Below are positions 18,601-27,128 of a DNA stretch of 49,035 nucleotides, in pieces. Within the stretch, counting starts at the first letter, position 1; every line of letters begins with the position of its first letter. The position numbers were made by a program, and so were the translations under genes. Origin of the DNA: Novosphingobium sp. GTDB lineage: Bacteria > Pseudomonadota > Alphaproteobacteria > Sphingomonadales > Sphingomonadaceae. Where the stretch lies: positions 1-49,035 of the forward strand of contig DAICYJ010000008.1 of assembly GCA_027311705.1 (NCBI GenBank), given 5' to 3'. The notes under the pieces are model-generated. The model saw only the letters and a list, made by a program, of their open reading frames with translations. It was not told where the DNA came from and made no database searches.

Positions 18601-19056
18601 ATGCTGTCCGAGAAGCGATGGATCGTTAGGCCACCCGGATTCGCTGCCATGTCGTTTACGCTGCTTGCGTCGCTTCTGATTGCCATGCCCGCACCGGCCG
18701 AAACGGTGCCAGCGGCCTACGAGCTTTCGCTGCGTTGTGCGGCGACCGACGCAATCGTGGCGGGCATCCTTGCCGGCGGCGAGCCGAGCGAGAGCGACCG
18801 GCAGGCCGCCGCCCGGTTTCAGGAAATGTCGGAGCGCTGGCTGCAACAGGCGGTGACCGCAAGTCCGGACGGCGCAGACACGGCCATGGCCGATTTCGAC
18901 CGCGAAACGCGCGCGCTTTCGGCCAGCCTCGCCACGTCCGGCGATCCGTCGTCGGTGCAGGAACTGCTCGAGGGCAGGCTGGATGGTTGCGAACAACCGG
19001 CCGGCGACAGCGGAAGTTCGGGCGATAATGAAGGCGATGGCGTCAATATTGCCTGA
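18601..19056 (+). CDS. Small secreted hypothetical protein upstream of gspC
   Basis: The product of 151 residues (135 if the ATG at 18649 is used) has a signal peptide: hydrophobic MSFTLLASLLIAMPAPA-ET with a likely signal peptidase I site after APA. The longer start at 18601 supplies the basic residues (KR, R) an n-region needs, so I prefer it. The mature part is alpha-helical with two cysteines (in SLRCAATD and LDGCEQ) that could form a disulfide, and an acidic Gly/Ser-rich tail. No domain is recognised. It lies 53-107 bp before gspC on the same strand, so an accessory or exported role with the secretion operon is conceivable but unproven. Confidence 0.65.
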   Translation: MLSEKRWIVRPPGFAAMSFTLLASLLIAMPAPAETVPAAYELSLRCAATDAIVAGILAGGEPSESDRQAAARFQEMSERWLQQAVTASPDGADTAMADFDRETRALSASLATSGDPSSVQELLEGRLDGCEQPAGDSGSSGDNEGDGVNIA

Positions 19057-19163
19057 GCGCTTCGCATGACTACGCATAGCGCGACGTTGTAATTCGCCAT
19101 CCCCTTGTTATGCCTTGCGCGGGCCGCCTGACTCGCTGGGTGGTACGCGGAGGTTCGTGCGGC

Positions 19164-19994
19164 GTGGCTTGGTTGAGGGGTGATCTGGCTTTGGCCCGCG
19201 GTTTGTCCCTGCACAGCGTATTGTGGTGGGCCGTGGCATCGGTGATCGCCGTGCTGTTGGCGGCGCTCGTCTGGTCGATAGTCACCCCGGTTTCGCCGCT
19301 GGGCGCGTGGCAGCCGGCCAGCGTGCGGGTGATGCCGGCGCCGGCCCGCGCCGCCTTGTTCGCCGGGCTCGATCCCTTCAACCGCACTCCGCCCGTGGCA
19401 TCTTCGGCCGCCGAAGGAGAGGGCACGGTCACCTCGCTCTCGCTGGTGCTGTTCGCCACGCGATCGACGCCCGGCGGAGCGGGCAGCGCGATCATCGCGG
19501 GAGCAGACGGGCAGCAGCAGGTCTATCGCGTCGGGGTCGAAGTGATGCCCGGCGTCATGCTTTCGGCCGTCACGTTCGATCATGTGGAACTGACGCGCAA
19601 TGGCGCGAAGGAACTGCTCTATCTCGATCAGTCCGATGCCGCCCCCAGCGCCGACGGGGTCGTGGCGGAAAATCCCGTCACTACGCCCGCGCTGGAAGGC
19701 GGCGAAGACCCACCGCTGACGGTCGACACTGCACGGCGCGGCATCGGCTTTGGCCCCCATGCCGAAGGTGGGCGGATTGCCGGCCTCGAAGTGTTGCCGC
19801 AGGGCGATGGCAAGGCCTTTCGCGCCGCCGGGTTCGAACCGGGCGACATCGTCACCAGCGTCAACGGCAAGCCGGTTACCGGCCCCGGCGACGCCTCGCT
19901 GGTCGCGGGGGCGTTGCGCCCCGGCGGCTCCCTGTCGGTCGTCGTCAAGCGCGGCGACGAGCAGCTTCCGCTTGCGATAACCTTGGCACCCTGA
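19164..19994 (+). CDS. gspC: Type II secretion system protein GspC
   Basis: The inner-membrane clamp protein GspC joins the cytoplasmic-membrane platform to the secretin. The product has a short cytoplasmic N-terminus, one membrane helix (SVLWWAVASVIAVLLAALVW), a linker, the homology-region domain (about 65-160) and a C-terminal PDZ domain (about 190-275, with FRAAGFEPGDIVTSVNGKPV). I chose GTG at 19164, with GGAGG 10 nt upstream; an in-frame ATG at 19110 would add 18 residues but has no ribosome-binding site. Its stop overlaps the gspD start (TGATG). First gene of the gsp operon. Confidence 0.85.
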   Translation: MAWLRGDLALARGLSLHSVLWWAVASVIAVLLAALVWSIVTPVSPLGAWQPASVRVMPAPARAALFAGLDPFNRTPPVASSAAEGEGTVTSLSLVLFATRSTPGGAGSAIIAGADGQQQVYRVGVEVMPGVMLSAVTFDHVELTRNGAKELLYLDQSDAAPSADGVVAENPVTTPALEGGEDPPLTVDTARRGIGFGPHAEGGRIAGLEVLPQGDGKAFRAAGFEPGDIVTSVNGKPVTGPGDASLVAGALRPGGSLSVVVKRGDEQLPLAITLAP

Positions 19995-22237
19995 TGATTC
20001 GGAACACGAAAACCTTGAAGACCAGGATCCTGATCGCTGCCGCCGCGCTGGCGCTGGCCACACCACAGGTGGCGTTCGCGCAATACGCGCTGAACGTGCG
20101 CGAGGCCGATATCCGCGCCTTCATCGCCGATGCCGCCGAAGTGACCGGTCGCACGTTCATCGTCGATGGCCGTGTGCAGGGCAAAGTCAGCGTGGTCAGC
20201 GACCGGCCGCTGTCGCGCTCCGAATACTTCGAGGTGTTCCTTTCCACCCTGCGCGCCAATGGCCTGGTCGCGGTGCCCACCGGCAACGGCGCGTTCCGCG
20301 TGCAGCCGGCGGAAGGCGCAGCCACGCAGCCCAGCCGCATCGGCAGCAAGGGCGCCTCGCGCAACCAGATGGTCACCGAGATCATCCGCCTGCAGACGGT
20401 GGATGCCTCGCAGGCCGTCGAAACCTTGCGCCCGCTGGTCAGCAAGGAAGGTTCGATCACCGCGAACAAATCGGGCAATTCGCTGGTCGTGGTCGATTAT
20501 GCCGACAACATGGCCCGCATCCGCGCGTTGATGCGCCAGATCGACCGTGACCAGACCTCGACGCAGACGGTGGTGCTCGATCATGCTGGCGCGCGCGAGA
20601 TCGCCACCGCGCTCACCGCGCTGATCCCGGCAGGCGGCGATGGCGGGCGGTCGCTGGCGACGGTGGTGGCGGTCGACAGTTCGAACACGCTGCTGATGCG
20701 CGGCGATCCCGGCACGCTTTCGCGCCTTGCCGCGATGGCCCGCACGCTGGATGCGCGCGCCGCGATGGGCGGGCAGATCAAGGTGCTGTGGCTCGATTAT
20801 GCGGATGCGGCGGTGCTCGTGCCGGTGCTGGAACGGCTGGTCGGCGGGCAGGGCGGGGGCGAAGTCACCTCCGGTTCGCAGGCCCCGGTTTCGCTGGGCG
20901 GCGTGGGCGGCAACTCCAACTCCTCCGCCGGAACGCAGGGCGGAACGTCGCCCGCAGGCGGCACGGCGGGCAATGTGAGCACCAACCCGACGGGCGGCAC
21001 GACCGGCGGCCTCGGCAACGGTCCGATCAAGCTCGAAGGCGGGCGGGGCACCGCTACGATCACCCGCTATCCCGGCGCCAATGCGATCATCATCGCCGCC
21101 CCGGCGGATGAACAGAAGCGCCTGACCGAACTGATCCGCCAGCTCGATGTGCCGCAGGAACAAGTGCTGGTCGAAGCGATCATCGTCGAAATCTCGAACG
21201 ACGTGGCGCGCAAGCTGGGCGTGCAGATGCTGCTCGGCGGCAAGAACATTCCGTTCGGCGTGACCAATTTTTCGAACGTGACGCCCAACATCATCGATAT
21301 CGCGGGCGGCCTCTATGCCGACACGATCGACCAGACGACGACGGTGATCAACGGCAGCACGGTGACGACCAGCACCAACAGCGCCACGGGCGACCTGCTG
21401 CGCCAGAACGCGGCGCAAGCGATCCTTGGCGCGCAGGGCGGGTTCGGCGGGTTTGCGACCGATATCGGCAAGGGCCGGTTCTTCGGCGCGCTGATCAACG
21501 CGGTGCAGCAGGACAGCAATTCGAACATTCTTTCCACGCCGCACATCACCACCAACAACAATGTGCCGGCCTCGATCCTGTTCGGGCAGGAAATCCCGGT
21601 GGCGACGGGCGAGGCACTGTCCTCGGCCAATTTCAACAACACCTTCAAGACCATCCAGCGCCAGAACGTGGGCATCGAACTGGACGTGACGCCGCAGATC
21701 AACGCGGGCGACCAGATCCGGCTCGATCTGCGCCAGCAGGTCAGTTCCATCGCCGGCCCGGTCTCCTCGTCGAACAGCGAACTGATCATCAACAAGCGCG
21801 AGATCAAGACGACCGTGACCGTGGGTGACGGCGAGATCGTGGTGCTGGGCGGATTGCTCGACGACAACGAGCGCCGGACCATCGAGAAAGTGCCGTTCCT
21901 GGGTGACATCCCCCTGCTGGGCGAGCTGTTCAAATCGCGCGCCAAAAGCCACGTGAAAACCAACCTGATGGTCTTCATCCGCCCCACGATCCTGAAGAAC
22001 GGGGCCGACCGTGCAGCGCTCACCGCGCGCCGATATGGCGTAATCCGCGATGCGCAGACCGCGTTCGATCCCAAGCGCGAGCCGACTATCGACGACCTGA
22101 TCGTCGACTACCTCGGCGCTGCGCTGCCCGCCGCCCCGGTCGCGCCAGTTGCCGGAGATACCGTTATCGCGCCACGCGGCGTGCCGATGCCGCTGCAGCC
22201 CGCACCGCTTCCGCCCAGCACCGCCGGCCGGCCCTGA
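19994..22237 (+). CDS. gspD: Type II secretion system secretin GspD
   Basis: The 747-residue secretin forms the outer-membrane channel. It has a signal peptide (cleavage after VAFA, before QYALN), the N0 domain (VREADIRAFIADAAEVTGRTFIVD), N1-N3 repeats, and the secretin core with the terminal motif VPFLGDIPLLGELFKS. A Gly/Ser/Asn/Thr-rich insert (about residues 285-345) interrupts the N3 repeat, as in other GspD proteins. No S-domain for a pilotin is obvious; the C-terminus after residue 690 is Pro/Ala-rich. Start and stop overlap or abut the neighbours, so translation is probably coupled. Confidence 0.95.
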   Translation: MIRNTKTLKTRILIAAAALALATPQVAFAQYALNVREADIRAFIADAAEVTGRTFIVDGRVQGKVSVVSDRPLSRSEYFEVFLSTLRANGLVAVPTGNGAFRVQPAEGAATQPSRIGSKGASRNQMVTEIIRLQTVDASQAVETLRPLVSKEGSITANKSGNSLVVVDYADNMARIRALMRQIDRDQTSTQTVVLDHAGAREIATALTALIPAGGDGGRSLATVVAVDSSNTLLMRGDPGTLSRLAAMARTLDARAAMGGQIKVLWLDYADAAVLVPVLERLVGGQGGGEVTSGSQAPVSLGGVGGNSNSSAGTQGGTSPAGGTAGNVSTNPTGGTTGGLGNGPIKLEGGRGTATITRYPGANAIIIAAPADEQKRLTELIRQLDVPQEQVLVEAIIVEISNDVARKLGVQMLLGGKNIPFGVTNFSNVTPNIIDIAGGLYADTIDQTTTVINGSTVTTSTNSATGDLLRQNAAQAILGAQGGFGGFATDIGKGRFFGALINAVQQDSNSNILSTPHITTNNNVPASILFGQEIPVATGEALSSANFNNTFKTIQRQNVGIELDVTPQINAGDQIRLDLRQQVSSIAGPVSSSNSELIINKREIKTTVTVGDGEIVVLGGLLDDNERRTIEKVPFLGDIPLLGELFKSRAKSHVKTNLMVFIRPTILKNGADRAALTARRYGVIRDAQTAFDPKREPTIDDLIVDYLGAALPAAPVAPVAGDTVIAPRGVPMPLQPAPLPPSTAGRP

Positions 22238-22240
22238 TCC

Positions 22241-23809
22241 ATGCCGGACCTGCCCGATAGCCTGACCGACGAAGTGCCGCTCGCGCCCGACGTGGCGCTG
22301 GCTGACGCGATCAGCGTGGCGGTTCCGGCACAGGCCGCGCCGCTCGCCGCCGTGCCTTATGGCTTTGCGCGGGACACCGGCTTTCTGGTTGAAGGCGAGG
22401 ACGAGGCCGAAGTGGCGCTCGCCATGCGTGAGGGAGCAGACCCGCTGGCGCTGCTCGAACTGCGGCGTGCATTGGGCAAGCCACTGTCCCTGCGGCGCGT
22501 GACGGCGGGCGAATTCGAGAAGCTGCTGGGCGATACTTACGCCGTCGATGGTGCCGCCGCCGCGATGGTGGGCGACCTTGGCATAGCGGGCGACGGCATC
22601 GACCCGCTTGCGCTGGGGCTGCCAACGGCGGAAGACCTGCTCGACAGCGCCGACGATGCCCCCGCCATCCGCCTCATCAACGGGCTTATCGCCGAAGGAC
22701 TGCGGCAGGGCGTGTCCGACATCCACATCGAGCCTTACGAACAGGCGCTGATCGTGCGGATGCGCAGCGATGGCATCCTGTCTGAAAAGCTGCGGATGCC
22801 GCCGCATGTCGCGCCGGTGCTGGTCAGCCGCATCAAGGTGATGGCGCGGCTCGACATTGCCGAACGCCGGGTGCCGCAGGATGGGCGCATTTCGCTCAGC
22901 CTTGGTGGCAAGCTGGTCGACGTGCGCGTTTCCACGCTGCCGGCCCGAGCGGGCGAGCGGGTGGTGATGCGCCTGCTCGACAAGGAAAACGCCGGGATGG
23001 ACTTCGCGCATCTGGGCCTGACCCCCGCCGCCGAAGAGGCGCTGCGGCGCGCGGTGGCCGAACCCAACGGCATCGTCCTCGTCACCGGGCCGACCGGTTC
23101 GGGCAAGACCACCACGCTCTATGCCGCGCTGCGCCTGCTGAACGATGGCGCGCGCAATATCCTGACGGTGGAAGACCCCGTCGAATACGCGGTCGACGGC
23201 ATCGGGCAGACGCAGGTGAACGCCAAGGTCGGCCTCACGTTCGCTGCCGGCCTGCGCGCCATCCTGCGGCAAGACCCGGATGTGGTCATGGTCGGCGAAA
23301 TCCGCGACCGCGAGACGGCGGAGATCGCGGTGCAGGCCTCGCTGACGGGCCACCTCGTGCTGTCCACCGTCCACACCAACGATGCGGCGGGCGCGATCAC
23401 CCGCATGCGCGACATGGGCGTCGAACCGTTCCTGCTCGCCTCCACTTTGCGGGCGGTGATCGCACAGCGGCTGGTGCGCAGGCTTTGCCCGCATTGCCGC
23501 GTCGAAAAGGAGATCGAGCCTGCGCTGGGTGAGGCGTTGGGGATCAAGCCGGGCCGCATGGTCTTCGGCCCGCAAGGCTGCAGCCATTGCGCGCAGACGG
23601 GCTATGTCGGCCGCATCGGCGTGTACGAGGCGATCCGCGTGGACGAAACGATCCGCAAGATGATCCATGACAACGCTGATGAAACCGCCATCGCCCGCCA
23701 TGCGTTCGCCGAAACACCGCGTTTGGCGAAAGCCGTTCGCCGGCTGGTGCGCGATGGCATGACCAGCCCCGAAGAAGCCACCCGCATCCTGCGCCGCGAG
23801 GATAGCTAG
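22241..23809 (+). CDS. gspE: Type II secretion ATPase GspE
   Basis: The 522-residue cytoplasmic ATPase drives pseudopilus assembly. It shows an N-terminal GspL-binding region, the Walker A motif GPTGSGKTTTL (about residue 285), the Asp box around LTVEDPVEYAVDGIGQ, Walker B VVMVGEIRDRETAEIA, the His box TGHLVLSTVHTNDA, and a four-Cys zinc domain (CPHC at 416-419 and CSHC at 447-450). The stop overlaps the gspF start by one base (TAGTG). Confidence 0.96.
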   Translation: MPDLPDSLTDEVPLAPDVALADAISVAVPAQAAPLAAVPYGFARDTGFLVEGEDEAEVALAMREGADPLALLELRRALGKPLSLRRVTAGEFEKLLGDTYAVDGAAAAMVGDLGIAGDGIDPLALGLPTAEDLLDSADDAPAIRLINGLIAEGLRQGVSDIHIEPYEQALIVRMRSDGILSEKLRMPPHVAPVLVSRIKVMARLDIAERRVPQDGRISLSLGGKLVDVRVSTLPARAGERVVMRLLDKENAGMDFAHLGLTPAAEEALRRAVAEPNGIVLVTGPTGSGKTTTLYAALRLLNDGARNILTVEDPVEYAVDGIGQTQVNAKVGLTFAAGLRAILRQDPDVVMVGEIRDRETAEIAVQASLTGHLVLSTVHTNDAAGAITRMRDMGVEPFLLASTLRAVIAQRLVRRLCPHCRVEKEIEPALGEALGIKPGRMVFGPQGCSHCAQTGYVGRIGVYEAIRVDETIRKMIHDNADETAIARHAFAETPRLAKAVRRLVRDGMTSPEEATRILRREDS

Positions 23810-25038
23810 TGCCGCGTTTCGCCTATCACGCGATCGACCCCAAGGGTGCGGAACGGCGCGGCGCGATCGAAGCGGCCAGCGAACGCGAGGCCGGCGAAAA
23901 GCTGGCCGGGCGCCAGTGGCACGTGCTGCGTGTTGCCCCCGATGCCGCCGCTTCCGCCCGCCGCGCTGCGACGGCCACCAGCGGTATCGCGCTGTTCGCC
24001 GCGCGGCTTTCGTCGAAGCAACTGGCGCTGTTCACCCGCCAGCTGTCGTCGCTGATGATGGTCAGCCCGCTGGAGGAAACGCTGCGCACGATTTCGCGGC
24101 AGACCGAAAAGCCCAAGGCCCGCGCCATCCTCGCCAATGTGCATGCCGGTGTGGTCGAGGGGCTGCCGCTGGCCGAGGCGATGCGGCGCGAAGAGCCGAG
24201 CTTTCCGCCGATCTACCGCGCGATGGTGTCGGCGGGCGAAAACTCGGGCAGCCTGCCGGATATCGCCAACCGGCTGGCCGACCTGCTCGAACGGCAGGCG
24301 ATGGTGCGGGGCAAGGTGCTGTCGTCGCTCGCTTATCCCATCGTGCTGTCGCTGGTGGCGGTGTCGGTCGTCACCGGATTGATGATCTCGGTCGTGCCGC
24401 GCGTGGTTGAACAGTTCGACAACGCCAGCCAGCAATTGCCGGTGCTGACGCGCATCGTCATCGCGATTTCGCAGTTCCTCGCGGGCTGGTGGTGGGCGCT
24501 GTTGCTGGCGCTGGCGCTGGGCGTGTTCGGTTTCGTGCGGGGCCTGCGCAATCCCGCCTTCCGCCTGCGATTCGACCGGACGATGCTGCGCCTGCCGCTG
24601 ATCGGGCGGCTGATCCGCGATGTCCACGCCGCCAGCCTGGCGCGCACGCTGGCGACGATGATCGAGGCACGGCTGCCGCTGGTCGATGGCCTGCGCCTTT
24701 CTGGCCGGACGGTATCGAACACCGTGCAGCGCCGCGCGCTGGAAGGCATCACCGAGAAAGTGCGCGCCGGCGGCTCGCTTTCCACTGCGCTGCGTGAGGC
24801 GGAAATCTTTCCGCCGCTGCTCGTTTACCTCGCGGCGAGCGGGGAAGCAGCGGGCCAGCTTGGCCCAATGCTGGAACGCGCCGCCGACTATCTGGAACGC
24901 GAGTTCGAGGCCTTTACCAGCGCCGCGATGGCGCTACTCGAACCCGCGATCATCATCGTCATGGGCACGCTCGTCGCGCTCATCATCCTTGCGATCCTGT
25001 TGCCCATCCTGCAACTTCAGAACCTGACCGGACTGTGA
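23809..25038 (+). CDS. gspF: Type II secretion inner-membrane platform protein GspF
   Basis: The 409-residue polytopic protein has two homologous T2SSF domains (about residues 70-193 and 275-398), each with a conserved motif (LFTRQLSSLMMVSPLEETL and ARTLATMIEARLPLVDGL), and three membrane helices. It begins with the family motif FAYHAIDPKGAERRGAIEA. It starts with GTG overlapping the gspE stop. GspF anchors the assembly ATPase to the membrane and acts as the rotor-like platform for pseudopilin addition. Confidence 0.95.
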   Translation: MPRFAYHAIDPKGAERRGAIEAASEREAGEKLAGRQWHVLRVAPDAAASARRAATATSGIALFAARLSSKQLALFTRQLSSLMMVSPLEETLRTISRQTEKPKARAILANVHAGVVEGLPLAEAMRREEPSFPPIYRAMVSAGENSGSLPDIANRLADLLERQAMVRGKVLSSLAYPIVLSLVAVSVVTGLMISVVPRVVEQFDNASQQLPVLTRIVIAISQFLAGWWWALLLALALGVFGFVRGLRNPAFRLRFDRTMLRLPLIGRLIRDVHAASLARTLATMIEARLPLVDGLRLSGRTVSNTVQRRALEGITEKVRAGGSLSTALREAEIFPPLLVYLAASGEAAGQLGPMLERAADYLEREFEAFTSAAMALLEPAIIIVMGTLVALIILAILLPILQLQNLTGL

Positions 25039-25043
25039 GACCC

Positions 25044-25514
25044 ATGCCTTACCCTAATCCTGTCCATCCTGAGCGTGCCCCACGCACCCGCCCCGCGCCC
25101 AATGGCTTCAGCCTGATCGAACTGATGGTCGTGATCTTCATCATCGGCCTGCTGGCGACGGTGGTGCTCATCAACGTGCTGCCCAGCCAGGACAAGGCGA
25201 TGGTGGTGAAGGCGCGCAGCGATATTTCCACGCTGTCGCAGGCGATGGAAATGTACCGGCTGGATATGAGCAGCTATCCGGGGCAGGGCGAGGGCCTTGC
25301 CGCGCTGAGGACGCCGCCCGCCAATCTGTCGCTGCCGCAGAACTACCGATCGGGCGGGTATGTGAAGGATCTGCCGAACGATCCGTGGGGCCATCCCTAT
25401 CAATATGCGGTGCCGGGGCCCGATGGACAGCCGTTCGACATCTACTCGCTGGGATCGGACGGACAGCCGGGAGGGTCTGACCTCGCCGCCGATATTCATG
25501 CGGGGACGAAGTAA
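25044..25514 (+). CDS. gspG: Type II secretion major pseudopilin GspG
   Basis: The 156-residue major pseudopilin has a long basic leader ending in a prepilin peptidase site (PNG, then FSLIELMVVIFIIGLLA), with the conserved Glu at +5. The globular part carries the GspG calcium-loop region (YRSGGYVKDLPNDPWGHPYQY, then DIYSLGSDGQPGG). The ATG at 25044 is preferred; a GTG at 25035 overlaps the gspF stop. The prepilin peptidase GspO is not in the window. It is followed after 7 bp by gspL, where gspH, I, J and K would be expected. Confidence 0.95.
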   Translation: MPYPNPVHPERAPRTRPAPNGFSLIELMVVIFIIGLLATVVLINVLPSQDKAMVVKARSDISTLSQAMEMYRLDMSSYPGQGEGLAALRTPPANLSLPQNYRSGGYVKDLPNDPWGHPYQYAVPGPDGQPFDIYSLGSDGQPGGSDLAADIHAGTK

Positions 25515-25521
25515 GCGCCGG

Positions 25522-26655
25522 ATGCCCGCCGATGTCGCCATAGTGCCGGATGACGGCCTGATCCTGCTGCTGCCCGCCTCGCCCGGCGAGGGCTGGCGGT
25601 GGTGGCGCGTGGAACAGGCTGCACTGGGTGGCATGCATACCTTCCATTCCGATGAAGCAGCGCCGTGGGGCGATCTGGCGGCAGGCGCTCCGGTGACCGT
25701 GCTGGTGCCCTCGGCACTTGCCCCCGTGCGCGACAAGCCGCTGCCAGCCATGCCCGTGGCGCAGGCGCTCGCCGCCGAACGGTTGGGCAGCACGGGTGAG
25801 GGACTGGGTGGCAGTACCCGACATGTCACTGTGGGCGCTGCCGATGGACGCCTGCTTTCGGCCACCGTAAACGCCTCAGACATGGACCTGTGGCTGGCCG
25901 AATGCGCCGCCGCCGGTCTTGATCCGCAGGCGCTGGTGCCGGCGGCGCTCGTTCTGCCCCGACCCGACGCCGGTCTGGTCGCAGGCGAGCTTGCCGGCCA
26001 GCCGCTGGCGCGCACCGCCGACGCCGCTTTCGCCGGCGAACCCGCGTTGGTCGAGGCACTCGCAGGAACGGGCGGCGTCGTGACGCTCACCGAGTTCGAA
26101 ATGGCCGAGATGCTGCTGGCCGCACACCGCGCGCCGCCGCTGAACCTGCGGCAGGGACCGTATGCACCGCGCCGCGTCTCGTTCTTCCGCTTGCCCGATT
26201 GGGGGCAACTGGCGCGCATGGCCGCCACCGCAGCACTGCTGGCGCTGGCGCTGATGCTGGTGTGGATCGTCAAGTGGAATGCGGACGCCAGCGCGCGCGA
26301 GGATGAAGCGCTGGCGCTGGTGCAAAAGCGCTTTCCTGCGGCGACCGATCTCAACGGTGCCGAGCGGCTGGTCGGCGCGGACCTTGCCAAGCGCGGCGAA
26401 GGCGGCACCGGATTTCCCGCCCCCACCGCCGCATTGCTCGCCGCGATGCGCCCGGTCCCATCGATCAAGCTGCGCGATCTGGGCTATGCCGGCGATGGCA
26501 CCTTGCGCTTTACCGTTGCTGCGCCGCGCACCGAGGACGTCAATGCCGTGCTACTCGCGCTGCAACGCGATGGCTGGAAGATCACCGTTCCGCCTGCGCT
26601 GGCGCCCGATCCAACCGGCGCGACCGTCGCCGCGATTACGCTGAGGGCACCATGA
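25522..26655 (+). CDS. gspL: Type II secretion system protein GspL
   Basis: The 377-residue bitopic protein has a large cytoplasmic actin-like domain that binds GspE (DVAIVPDDGLILLLPASPGE, then APVTVLVPSALAPVR), one membrane helix near residue 235 (MAATAALLALALMLVWIV), and a small periplasmic ferredoxin-like domain. Sequence is weakly conserved in this family; identification rests on the layout, the length, and the position between gspG and gspM. The ATG at 25522 is used; an ATG at 25498 would overlap gspG. Its end overlaps gspM by 4 bp. Confidence 0.85.
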   Translation: MPADVAIVPDDGLILLLPASPGEGWRWWRVEQAALGGMHTFHSDEAAPWGDLAAGAPVTVLVPSALAPVRDKPLPAMPVAQALAAERLGSTGEGLGGSTRHVTVGAADGRLLSATVNASDMDLWLAECAAAGLDPQALVPAALVLPRPDAGLVAGELAGQPLARTADAAFAGEPALVEALAGTGGVVTLTEFEMAEMLLAAHRAPPLNLRQGPYAPRRVSFFRLPDWGQLARMAATAALLALALMLVWIVKWNADASAREDEALALVQKRFPAATDLNGAERLVGADLAKRGEGGTGFPAPTAALLAAMRPVPSIKLRDLGYAGDGTLRFTVAAPRTEDVNAVLLALQRDGWKITVPPALAPDPTGATVAAITLRAP

Positions 26656-27128
26656 TCGCGCGCATTACCACATGGTTTGGCGGCATGACCCGGCGCGAGC
26701 GCACGCTTGTTGGCAGCGCCGCGATCATCACGGCGCTGGTCGTGCTGGTCTATGGCATCATCCTGCCCGTGGGCTCGGCCTTCGATGCCGCTGCACGCCG
26801 CCATGCCGAATCCGCCGCCCGCAGTGCGCGGTTGATGGCGCAGGTAAAGCTGCTTGAAAGCCCCGCCCCTGCCGCCGCGCGACTTGCCGGGCCGATCGAT
26901 CAGGCCGTGGCCGCCAGTGCGCAGGAGGCGGGCTTCGTGCTGCAATCGAACCAGTCGCGCGGCAACGATGCCACCGCGATCATCGTGCCCACTGCCCGGC
27001 CGACCGCTGCGCTGGGCTGGCTCGATGCGCTGACGGGCAAGGGCATCGCGATCGACAACCTGACCATCACGCCCGCCGCCGATGGTTCGGTTTCGATCAA
27101 TGCCACCCTGCGGCGCGCGGGCGCATGA
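26652..27128 (+). CDS. gspM: Type II secretion system protein GspM
   Basis: A 158-residue bitopic protein: short cytoplasmic N-terminus (WFGGMTRRERTLV, the typical W-x-x-x-R-E-R motif), one membrane helix (IITALVVLVYGIILPV), a coiled stretch, and a periplasmic ferredoxin-like domain ending AADGSVSINATLRRAGA. GspM partners GspL in the inner-membrane platform. It overlaps gspL and gspN by 4 bp each (ATGA), so it is translationally coupled. Confidence 0.88.
   Translation: MIARITTWFGGMTRRERTLVGSAAIITALVVLVYGIILPVGSAFDAAARRHAESAARSARLMAQVKLLESPAPAAARLAGPIDQAVAASAQEAGFVLQSNQSRGNDATAIIVPTARPTAALGWLDALTGKGIAIDNLTITPAADGSVSINATLRRAGA

Noticed and set aside
19223..19993. An upstream extension of the gspD frame through gspC
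   Set aside because: The signal peptide of GspD starts at 19994; the extension is Arg/Gly-rich out-of-frame sequence of gspC.
19628..23701. A 1357-codon open frame on the minus strand across gspC, gspD and gspE
   Set aside because: It is a by-product of high GC and codon bias: its translation is His/Arg/Gln-rich, resembles no family, and runs opposite to clear type II secretion genes.
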